DNA from: Cocleimonas flava
GTDB lineage: Bacteria; Pseudomonadota; Gammaproteobacteria; Thiotrichales; Thiotrichaceae
Direction: 5' to 3'
Length of the DNA: 64,000 bases
NCBI RefSeq assembly: GCF_004339015.1
Contig: NZ_SMFQ01000002.1
Coordinates: forward strand, 745,351-809,350
The stretch's first letter is position 1. Every line of letters starts with the position of its first letter. Under the pieces are notes generated by a model that saw nothing but the letters and a program-made list of their open reading frames with translations, had not been told where the DNA came from and did not search any database. Positions 57,449 to 64,000 of the stretch are shown here, in pieces. The translations under genes and the position numbers were made by a program.

Positions 57449-58057
57449 ATGAACAAATACTTTTTCATTTTATTATTGATCACCATTAGCATGCCTTCTG
57501 CTGCTTACGATAAAAGTAAACTCACAAAGAAATGGCAGCACACACCGTATGATTTATATCTGAGTGCAAAAGAAGCTTATGAGATGAAAACCAGTAATCC
57601 TGAAACGGTATTGTTGCTGGATGTCAGAAATGAAGCAGAAATTCACTACACCGGAATCCCCGATACCGTTGATGCCAACATTCCCTATCGCTTCGATTCC
57701 AATGAATGGAAGATGAAGAAAAAAGGTAAATTTGGCACCTTTAAAATGCCTAAAAACAAACACTTTATTGCCGCCATTAAAAATGTATTAAAGGCGAAAA
57801 ACATGAGCACCGATAATCCTGTGATTATTATGTGTGCAACCGGTAATCGTGCCCCCTTTGCAGTGAAAGCATTGCATGAAGCTGGCTTCAAAAAAGTCTA
57901 TTCTCAGGTTGAAGGCTTTGAAGGTATTAGAGCAAAAGAGGGAAAAGATAAAGGAAAACGCACCGTCAGCGGCTGGAAAGTCAGCGGATTACCCTGGTCT
58001 TATGATCTTGTACCCGAGAAAATGTATTTCAATTTTGCGCCCAAGCAAAGTAAATAA
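57449..58057 (+). CDS. Periplasmic rhodanese-domain protein
   Basis: 202 residues. Signal peptide (YFFILLLITISMPSAA), then a single rhodanese domain with active-site loop CATGNRAP (catalytic cysteine near residue 131) preceded by DVRNEAEIHYTGIPD. It would transfer sulfane sulfur in the periplasm. The sequence has a ribosome site AAGGTG 12 bases upstream. It is close to the sulfur-redox-like trio at 58357 (299 bases away) but a gap separates them. Confidence 0.85.
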   Translation: MNKYFFILLLITISMPSAAYDKSKLTKKWQHTPYDLYLSAKEAYEMKTSNPETVLLLDVRNEAEIHYTGIPDTVDANIPYRFDSNEWKMKKKGKFGTFKMPKNKHFIAAIKNVLKAKNMSTDNPVIIMCATGNRAPFAVKALHEAGFKKVYSQVEGFEGIRAKEGKDKGKRTVSGWKVSGLPWSYDLVPEKMYFNFAPKQSK

Positions 58058-58285
58058 AAAAATCCTCTTTAATTGCTTTTCATATTAACGATTTGAATCT
58101 TAGAAATGCGAAGTTAACCTAAACGGGTATACCCTATCTGCTGAATGCTGCGGCTATTTAATGCCAAACCTACCTAACGCTGCACCTATCCAATTAGGAT
58201 ATTTAAATTCTACAGCAAACCTCATAACATGAATCTCCCCCCTTTATCTCAGTCATTTGATGATAAATATCACCTTTTAGGGTTT

Positions 58286-58303
58286 AAGCACCCCCTTCAA
58301 ATT
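58286..58303 (+). repeat. Decayed copy of the C-rich repeat
   Basis: AAGCACCCCCTTCAAATT shares the GCACCCCC start but lacks TACTT and the T-run. It sits in the 299-base gap between the rhodanese and cytochrome genes, which otherwise shows no gene. Could be chance. Confidence 0.25.
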
Positions 58304-58356
58304 TAAAAGTAAGTAAGATAATTAATGACATAGAAATAATTATTGAGCATTCGAAT

Positions 58357-59445
58357 ATGACAAAACTAAAACACTTCTGGTTTCTGGGCATTATGATGAT
58401 GCTATTCAGCTTTAATATTAACTCGGTATCTGCGACAGAGAATCTTAAAGATGCTAATTCTGGTTTGGCCGATGCCGTTTCCTTGCAACAAGAACGCGTG
58501 CAAAGCCCGGGTAGTGATTTGTGGCGAAATGTGCGTCAAAGAGATGCAACCATCTCAGGTAGAACACAAGTCAAAGGCCTGAAATCAGGGACGCTGATTG
58601 ATACCAAAAACAACCAATGGCGCAAGGTACGTAGAGAACTACTATTACCTTATGGAGGCTATTTTCTGATGGGTGCTTTGGGAATAATTGCTCTTTTATT
58701 TCTTTTTATAAAGCGTCAGAGAATACCCAATGGAAAGAGTGGTCAAACGGTCACCCGAATGTCTACCATGCAAATGATCACCCATTGGTTTCTGGTCGTC
58801 ATCGTGGGTTTCATGTCGATTACCGGCTTACTGTTATTGTTTGGGCGCTTCGTCATTATCCCTTTAATGGGTGCCAGTGCCTTTTCCCCCATTGCCTCAG
58901 CAAGTAAGGAAGGCCATAACCTGATGGGTCCATTGCTGGTAGTTGCACTGTTAATGATGTTGATTTATTACGTGCGACATAATTTTCCTGCAAAAGGAGA
59001 CCTCAAGTGGCTGTTAACAGTCGGAGGCTTGTTTAGCAAAAAGCATTTAGAGGTTGGCTACTTTAATGCCGGCGAAAAAATATTGTATTGGGCGACTATC
59101 GTGCTTTGTACGGTGTTATCCATTACCGGCTTATTGCTACTTTTCCCTTATTACGAACCCACTATTGACCGCACGCAACTTGCCTTATTGATTCATGCGA
59201 TTGCCGCACTGGCACTGATTGCGATGGTCTTCGGTCATATCTGGATGGTGTATACCGTTGAAGGCACATTCGATGCGATGGATACGGGCGAGGTCGACGA
59301 AAACTGGGCTAAGTCACATCATTCACGCTGGTACAAAGAAAAAACCCAGACAAACGAAGATGATGAGGGTGAATTGAGCGCCTCAAGCGAAGGCACAATA
59401 AGCAAAGACCCGTCCAGTGAAAAAGAACAAGGAGCATACTCATGA
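58357..59445 (+). CDS. Formate dehydrogenase gamma-like cytochrome b561 subunit
   Basis: 362 residues. After a signal/anchor sequence (IMMMLFSFNINSVSA) and a periplasmic stretch, helices start near 104 and continue: ALGIIALLFLFI, ITHWFLVVIVGFMSITGLLLLF, NLMGPLLVVALLMMLIYYVRH, ILYWATIVLCTVLSITGLLLLF and LIHAIAALALIAMVFGHIWMV. Histidines in the second, third and fifth helices can bind two b-hemes. The ending EGTFDAMDTGEVDENWAKSHH is the FdnI/FdoI-type signature. No formate dehydrogenase catalytic subunits are present; instead a NarI-like protein and an HdrD-like protein follow, suggesting a different quinone-linked complex. Confidence 0.8.
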   Translation: MTKLKHFWFLGIMMMLFSFNINSVSATENLKDANSGLADAVSLQQERVQSPGSDLWRNVRQRDATISGRTQVKGLKSGTLIDTKNNQWRKVRRELLLPYGGYFLMGALGIIALLFLFIKRQRIPNGKSGQTVTRMSTMQMITHWFLVVIVGFMSITGLLLLFGRFVIIPLMGASAFSPIASASKEGHNLMGPLLVVALLMMLIYYVRHNFPAKGDLKWLLTVGGLFSKKHLEVGYFNAGEKILYWATIVLCTVLSITGLLLLFPYYEPTIDRTQLALLIHAIAALALIAMVFGHIWMVYTVEGTFDAMDTGEVDENWAKSHHSRWYKEKTQTNEDDEGELSASSEGTISKDPSSEKEQGAYS

Positions 59446-60083
59446 TAGACAGCTTTATTGATGGGCCTTTATGGTACTTCTCGTTATTCATTTTCTTTGC
59501 TGGTGTTATTTTACGCTTGGGTAGCATCATATTCAGCAAACACAAAGTCGACTTATCCGTGGCTAAAGGACCTGAAACCCCTGGCGCGTTGCGAACCCTT
59601 TTCAGCCGCTTTATTCCTGACAAGGGTTTGTTTAAACACATAAAGTTTCAGGTGATTGCGGGGTATGTGTTCCACTTAGGCTTGTTTGCAGTCATATTTT
59701 TTGCTGCACCCCATATCAAATTTTTAGACAAACACTTTCTTGGATTTTCCTGGCCTGCACTGCCGCACTGGGGATTTCTGGTTGCTGCTCAACTCGCTTT
59801 CTTAGGCTTAATTTTATTATGGCTTCACCGCATAATGAGCCCAGTTAGCCGCCTTTTATCAACAAAAGGGGATCACATCTCATCTATTCTGACCTTTGTT
59901 GTGTTACTCACAGGTTGCTTGGCATTACTGGAATCGTTTAGCTCTTTACGATTACTGCACCGATTTAGCGTTGAATTATTTCTGATTTATTTTCCGTTTA
60001 GCAGCTTGATGCATGCGTTCACTTTTGTACCGAGTCGTATCTTTACTGGTGCATGGTTTGGACGTCGTGGAATTAAATCCTAG
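59442..60083 (+). CDS. NarI-like membrane cytochrome b subunit
   Basis: 213 residues with five hydrophobic helices; overlaps the previous stop by 4 bases and its own stop overlaps the next gene. Histidines suitable for heme b are in GYVFHLGLFAVIF and LLHRFSVELFLIYFPFSSLMHAF. The ending FVPSRIFTGAWFGRRGI is seen in NarI/DsrM-like proteins. It probably carries electrons between the quinone pool and the iron-sulfur protein encoded by the next gene. Confidence 0.75.
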   Translation: MIDSFIDGPLWYFSLFIFFAGVILRLGSIIFSKHKVDLSVAKGPETPGALRTLFSRFIPDKGLFKHIKFQVIAGYVFHLGLFAVIFFAAPHIKFLDKHFLGFSWPALPHWGFLVAAQLAFLGLILLWLHRIMSPVSRLLSTKGDHISSILTFVVLLTGCLALLESFSSLRLLHRFSVELFLIYFPFSSLMHAFTFVPSRIFTGAWFGRRGIKS

Positions 60084-61399
60084 TGTCAGGTAAACAGGAG
60101 AACATTATGAGCGAAACAATGAGCGAAAGACTAGAAAAAGGAATAACAGCATTACGTGGACAAATGGATTCTAAAGTAGAAACCTATTTTTCCAGTTGTG
60201 TGAATTGTGGCATCTGCGCAGAATCCTGCCTGTTTTATACCGAGACCAAAGATCCTCGTTATACGCCTATTTATAAAACCGAACCTCTGCGCAAACTGTG
60301 GAAGCAGGAGTATTCCTTCTGGGGCAAATTCGCAAGTAAACTGGGATTATCGAAACCACTTACAGAAGCTGATTTTGCCGACTGGGAAGAGTTAGTCTAC
60401 GACGGCTGTTCCATGTGTGGGCGCTGTAGCATGGTGTGCCCAATGGGCATCGATGTGGCGGATATTATTGCCAGAGTCAAACAAGGCTTGTCAGCAGCTG
60501 GTTATACGCCAGAAGGTCTGGTTGGCGCGGCCCAGAGAACGCTCGAATTTGGTAGCCCAATGGGTAATATTTTGCCCGCACTTCAAGCACATATTAAACA
60601 TATCGAGGCAGATACCGGCCTAACTGTGCCATTTGATGTGCAAGATGCAGATTATATGGTCACGATTTCTGCCAATGAGGTCGTTACCTTTCCCGAGTAT
60701 ATTGCTTCACTAACGCGTATTTTCCATCATGCTGGTGTGAACTGGACGATTTCAACTGAAGCCTTTGAAGCCACTAACTCTGGTTTGCAGATGGGTAACA
60801 ATACGATTGCCACAGAATTAGTCGGCAGGATTGTGACAGCCGCAGAAAAGCTCAACGTAAAATACGTAGTAAGTCCCGAGTGCGGTCACGCTTACGCCGC
60901 AATTCGCTGGAATGGCCCGAACTATCTGGGTAAAAAGTTTAGCTTTGGCGTGGTGCATATTCTTGAATTACTCGATGAGCTTTACCGCAGTGGTCGCATC
61001 AAAACCTCTGGAATGGAAACCTCGAGAATGACTTTCCACGACCCTTGCCAAATTGTTCGTCGTGGCGGTGTTGAAGCGCAACCGCGAGAACTGCTTGCGA
61101 GCGTTGCGTCTGACATTACCGAAATGAAAGATCATGGACGTATGAATTGGTGCTGCGGAGGCGGTGGCGGTGTCAGCGCGAATGAGCGTGCCGAAGAACT
61201 TAGACTTAAGGTTTTCAATCGCAAGAAATCACAGCTAGAAGAAATAAAAGTAGAGACCATGGTTACTGCGTGTTCGAATTGCCGAACAGTGCTGGAGGAT
61301 GGTCTTGATGAAAACGAAATGGATATGGAAGTATTGGGTTTGACTGAGTTAATTGCAGAGCATTTAGTCGAAGACGAAGCAGCACTTAAAGCTTCTTAG
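60083..61399 (+). CDS. HdrD/DsrK-like iron-sulfur protein (4Fe-4S + CCG domains)
   Basis: 438 residues. Two ferredoxin motifs near the N-terminus (CVNCGICAESCLFY and CSMCGRCSMVCPMGID), then two CCG-type cysteine-rich segments (CGHAYAAIRW with DPCQIVRRGG, and CCGGGGG with ACSNCRTVLEDG). CCG domains bind the noncubane clusters of heterodisulfide reductase HdrD and DsrK. The most probable start is the ATG 25 bases in, giving M-S-E-T; the longer GTG/ATG region overlaps the previous gene. With the two cytochromes it forms a quinone-linked thiol/disulfide module; the substrate is unknown. Confidence 0.8.
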   Translation: MSGKQENIMSETMSERLEKGITALRGQMDSKVETYFSSCVNCGICAESCLFYTETKDPRYTPIYKTEPLRKLWKQEYSFWGKFASKLGLSKPLTEADFADWEELVYDGCSMCGRCSMVCPMGIDVADIIARVKQGLSAAGYTPEGLVGAAQRTLEFGSPMGNILPALQAHIKHIEADTGLTVPFDVQDADYMVTISANEVVTFPEYIASLTRIFHHAGVNWTISTEAFEATNSGLQMGNNTIATELVGRIVTAAEKLNVKYVVSPECGHAYAAIRWNGPNYLGKKFSFGVVHILELLDELYRSGRIKTSGMETSRMTFHDPCQIVRRGGVEAQPRELLASVASDITEMKDHGRMNWCCGGGGGVSANERAEELRLKVFNRKKSQLEEIKVETMVTACSNCRTVLEDGLDENEMDMEVLGLTELIAEHLVEDEAALKAS

Positions 61400-61439
61400 C
61401 TTCGCGAGTTAATACAATCATAGCAATCAGAACTCATTA

Positions 61440-61468
61440 GCCACCCCCCTACTTTGGGGCACTTTTTT
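61440..61468 (+). repeat. Dispersed C-rich repeat, copy 17
   Basis: GCCACCCCCCTACTTTGGGGC then AC and six T, 40 bases behind the HdrD-like gene. CCCC/GGGG pairing makes this a plausible terminator for the + transcript; a second, unrelated terminator follows. Confidence 0.85.
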
Positions 61469-61513
61469 CTATTTATTTTCGACAGATGATTGTTCAGACA
61501 AAGCGCAGATAAT

Positions 61514-61543
61514 AAAAAGGCGGATCAAATGATCCGCCTTTTT
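61514..61543 (-). terminator. Terminator of the CpxP/Spy-like gene
   Basis: AAAAAGGCGGATC and GATCCGCCTTTTT form a 13-bp perfect stem with loop AAAT; symmetrical, so it works for both converging genes. Confidence 0.9.
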
Positions 61544-61571
61544 ATTAGGGTTAAAACGATTAGATTACTGC

Positions 61572-62066
61572 TTATTCCGCATACTTTCTTTTCTTGCCGT
61601 GTCTAGATTTACGGTTTTCATGCATCGCTTTTTTCGCAGCTTGCTGTTCTGGAGTTAGAATTCTAGCCATTTGCTTACGTTTATTTGCTTGTGCAATGGT
61701 AGTTTGTCGAACGATTGCAGACTCTCTGTTTGCAATGTCTTCAACCTTTGCATCAAAATCAGAAGCCGATGGATCAAGATTCATCATCTCAGTGCGTAAT
61801 GCGCGCTTTTCATCTCTGAGCGGCTTCATCACATTTCTGTGGTTTTGCATCAGTTCCTGAACTTTAGTCTTCTGCTCATCAGTTAAGCCTAATTTCGTAG
61901 ACATGCGGTCAAAACGCTTCTGCATAAATTCTGATTTATCCATGCCTTTCTTGCCGTGTTTTCCACCTTTATTGCACATGGAATCAGCACTCGCCATAGT
62001 ACCCATCGCTAAAGCACCAGCAACCATAGAGCTTAAGAATAGTCTTTTTGTCATTTTATTTTTCAT
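61572..62066 (-). CDS. CpxP/Spy family periplasmic protein
   Basis: About 164 residues from the ATG at 62066, chosen because GGAG lies 6 bases upstream and a signal peptide (LFLSSMVAGALAMGTMASA) then starts at once. The mature protein is basic and helical with the family repeats LTDEQKTKVQELMQNHRN and ILTPEQQAAKKAMHENRK, matching the LTxxQ motif. CpxP inhibits CpxA and helps clear misfolded periplasmic proteins. An earlier ATG at 62108 adds 14 residues without a ribosome site. Downstream of cpxA on the same strand, 242 bases away. Confidence 0.85.
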   Translation of the reverse strand: MKNKMTKRLFLSSMVAGALAMGTMASADSMCNKGGKHGKKGMDKSEFMQKRFDRMSTKLGLTDEQKTKVQELMQNHRNVMKPLRDEKRALRTEMMNLDPSASDFDAKVEDIANRESAIVRQTTIAQANKRKQMARILTPEQQAAKKAMHENRKSRHGKKRKYAE

Positions 62067-62349
62067 GATTTTCTCCATTTTAATAACGCTGAGCTTTTTA
62101 ATATTCATCTGCTACTTAAGAGAGCACCAGTGAGTAAATTATTTGCCAGCTTGTATTTTTCATTCATTGTTTCGATGAATTAATTATGAGCTTAAACGGT
62201 GTAAATAAGGGTTTACTCTATGTAAATTTGTGTAAATTAATTTTATTCTTATTGCTGGTCTTTACTTTTTAATTCACTTTTTTCGTTATTTTATTACTTT
62301 AGCGATTAATAGCTGGTGAACCGTTTATTAATCTCTAGATCAAATTCAA

Positions 62350-63690
62350 TTATTCTTCTACAGGTAAAATAATATCAATGCACAATCCGCCTTGATCTCT
62401 ATTTCTGGCAACAATTTCACCCTGATGGAAAACGATTGAACGCTGCGCTATCGCCAAACCTAGGCCATAGCCACCGCTATCTCTATCTCTGGCTTCTGAA
62501 AGCCTGACAAAAGGTTCGAACAAGCGTTTCAGTTTATCTTCTGGAACACCAGGGCCACGATCGCAAATAGAAATCTGAATATGTGATTTATCCTTAATGG
62601 TAATCGCTACTGTAACTTCTGTGCCTTCTTTGGTATATCGAATCGCATTTCGAATAATATTTTCTAAGGCGCGATGTAACAGTTCGACATTGGCGTTTAA
62701 TGTCCATGATTGCGAATGCTGTAAAATGACTTTTTTATTTTTGCTGCTCGCTTCAAAATCACAATCTGCAATAATTGCCTCTAACAATTCTGCAATATCG
62801 ATAAAATCATCTTTTGGATAAAGCGCACCAGCATCTAATCTTGAAAGCGTTAGTGATAAACCAACGAGCTCATTAAGACGTTCTGTTTCGTACTCGATTC
62901 TTTGCATTTCGGTGTCTACTTCAGCACCCGTTTTCTTCCGGGCCAAAGCGATTGCCACATGCATGCGTGCCAAAGGTGAGCGCAACTCGTGAGAAATATC
63001 ACTCAACAATTGTTTTTGATTGGTGATCAGGCCCTGCAGCTGGGTTGCCATTTGATCAAAGTCTCTGCCAAGATCAGCAATTTCATCTCGACGACCACCC
63101 ATTTCTTTTGCGACTCGGGTATCTAACTTGCCTTGCGAGAATTCTTTTGCAGCAGATTGCAGTTTCTTAATCGGTTTCGTTAAGTACCAGGCCAACCAAA
63201 AACATACTAGACTACTTAATAAAATGGCGATGGCAAACCACAGGAAGAACACTCCCTCCGAACCTCGGAAAGGTCGATACATTTGCGAAACAGTGCTTAT
63301 GTTTTTTGCTCTTTTGGGTGCTGCGGTGAATATTCTGTAGGTGACGCCATCTATTGACTCAACAGACTCAAACTCATTTAAATCGGGTGCATCTACTGAA
63401 AATGGGCGGCCTAAAACATCATTGCCAAAACCATCGACAACAAAAAAGTCCAGGCGGCGCGAAGTGAGTTTTTTATTTTCGAGAAATTCTATCGCCGCTT
63501 CTTCACCACCGTAATACAGAATCTGTCTCAACGACTCAACACGGTTATCAATAAAACGGGAACGATATTCCTGTTGCGTATTATCATCAGAATTCTTGAT
63601 GTAAATGGCGGTGCCCCACGAAGCACCTACACCTATCAAAATAAGTGTGATCCAAAACCACAAAAAGATTTTCCAGAATAAACGACCCAT
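62350..63690 (-). CDS. cpxA: Envelope-stress sensor histidine kinase CpxA
   Basis: 446 residues. N-terminal helix (WITLILIGVGASWG), periplasmic domain (about 30-150), second helix, HAMP linker (LTKPIKKLQSAAKEFSQGKLD), DHp box with histidine in LLSDISHELRSPLARMH, then N (LENIIRNAIRY), G1 (DRGPGVPEDK) and G2 (GGYGLGLAIA) ATP-lid motifs. Its partner cpxR starts 8 bases upstream, and a CpxP-like gene follows, so the Cpx assignment is favoured; a related OmpR-group kinase is possible. Confidence 0.88.
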   Translation of the reverse strand: MGRLFWKIFLWFWITLILIGVGASWGTAIYIKNSDDNTQQEYRSRFIDNRVESLRQILYYGGEEAAIEFLENKKLTSRRLDFFVVDGFGNDVLGRPFSVDAPDLNEFESVESIDGVTYRIFTAAPKRAKNISTVSQMYRPFRGSEGVFFLWFAIAILLSSLVCFWLAWYLTKPIKKLQSAAKEFSQGKLDTRVAKEMGGRRDEIADLGRDFDQMATQLQGLITNQKQLLSDISHELRSPLARMHVAIALARKKTGAEVDTEMQRIEYETERLNELVGLSLTLSRLDAGALYPKDDFIDIAELLEAIIADCDFEASSKNKKVILQHSQSWTLNANVELLHRALENIIRNAIRYTKEGTEVTVAITIKDKSHIQISICDRGPGVPEDKLKRLFEPFVRLSEARDRDSGGYGLGLAIAQRSIVFHQGEIVARNRDQGGLCIDIILPVEE

Positions 63691-63697
63691 TACTGGC

Positions 63698-64000
63698 TTA
63701 CGATTGAACCGTTAATTGATATCCAATGCCGCGAACGGTTTGAATCAAATCCTGATTTTCATCACCCAATTTCTGGCGTAATTTACTCATGTGCATATCG
63801 ATACTACGATCGTAAGCAGTCAGTTTTTTGCCTAAGGCTTGCTCTGAAAGTGTTTCTTTATCAACTACTTGACCGACTTGACGAGCCAGTGCTTCTAGTA
63901 AGTTATATTCACTGCTGGTTAGCGGTAAAGGCTCTGATTTGTAATACGCTTTGCGCGATTTTGGCTGTACTTCCAAATCACCTGTTTTGATTTCTTCTTG
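63698..64000 (-). CDS. cpxR: OmpR-family response regulator CpxR (N-terminus cut off by window edge)
   Basis: Only the last about 100 residues, the winged-helix effector domain, are present: PLTSSEYNLLEALARQVGQVVDKETLSEQAL, then the recognition region YDRSIDMHMSKLRQKLG and the wing IQTVRGIGYQL. The open frame continues to position 64000 (residues QEEIKTGDLEVQ at the edge), so the receiver domain lies outside. It overlaps no other gene and is 7 bases ahead of cpxA. Confidence 0.88.
   Translation of the reverse strand, partial: QEEIKTGDLEVQPKSRKAYYKSEPLPLTSSEYNLLEALARQVGQVVDKETLSEQALGKKLTAYDRSIDMHMSKLRQKLGDENQDLIQTVRGIGYQLTVQS

Noticed and set aside
58089-58356. A possible small gene between the rhodanese and cytochrome genes
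   Set aside because: No frame with a ribosome site or plausible composition; only a doubtful decayed repeat fragment.

Overview
The window looks like the chromosome of a moderately AT-rich gammaproteobacterium. Support comes from the coaE-zapD pair, an ftsY/ftsE/ftsX set beside rsmD, a CpxRA-type two-component system, FadBA, HspQ, SseB and a tetrameric-type GlyQ/GlyS. A sulfide:quinone reductase with the three conserved cysteines, several thioredoxin/rhodanese-fold proteins and an HdrD-like redox module hint at a sulfur-handling, respiring (possibly marine or sediment) relative of the Thiotrichales; that placement is inference. No tRNA, rRNA, prophage, IS transposase or CRISPR array was seen.

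Layout: 1-5.1 kb, priA (runs off the left edge) and a three-gene NAD(P) transhydrogenase (pntAA-pntAB-pntB). 5.1-10.2 kb, nadC, sqr, cca, hspQ and a COG2836 membrane protein. 10.3-17.8 kb, one tightly packed Bat operon (moxR, DUF58, DUF4381, batA, batB/TPR, batD), probably envelope quality control. 18-19.5 kb, folE2 and a GFA-domain protein. 19.6-24.9 kb, a LysR regulator divergent from a transaminase / beta-keto acid cleavage enzyme / acetoacetyl-CoA synthetase cassette. 25-32.3 kb, DUF2853, coaE, zapD, clpB behind a good sigma-32 promoter, a TauE-like permease, ftsX-ftsE. 32.4-40.5 kb, a double thioredoxin protein, an orphan TPR regulator-like protein, ftsY, two M16 peptidases, rsmD. 40.6-45.3 kb, a hypothetical membrane coiled-coil protein, a PP-loop tRNA-thiolation-like enzyme, a DUF218 protein, and an ArsR/SRPBCC/DUF899 mini-operon with palindromic operators. 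45.4-52.6 kb, fadA-fadB, a hotdog thioesterase, glyQ-glyS. 52.6-58 kb, a long non-coding stretch, an entericidin-like lipoprotein (49 residues), sseB, a Dyp-type peroxidase, msrA, DUF302, a DksA/TraR zinc-finger protein and a periplasmic rhodanese. 58.3-61.4 kb, a three-gene module of two membrane b-type cytochromes and an HdrD/DsrK-like iron-sulfur protein. 61.5-64 kb, a CpxP/Spy-like protein, cpxA and cpxR (runs off the right edge).

The most unusual feature is a short dispersed sequence that none of these genes explains. Its core is CACCCCCCTACTT, followed by two to several variable bases, usually GGC, two more bases and a run of T. I count 18 copies plus one decayed copy, spread from 5.1 to 61.5 kb, in both orientations. 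They lie after genes, in leaders between divergent genes, between co-directional genes in the wrong orientation to terminate them, and three lie inside coding sequence of the Bat operon. Two copies abut head to head to make a 58-bp near-perfect palindrome between DUF899 and fadA. The strict conservation of the C-rich arm, even where the other arm cannot pair with it, argues against a plain intrinsic terminator and for a mobile or protein/RNA-recognised element family.
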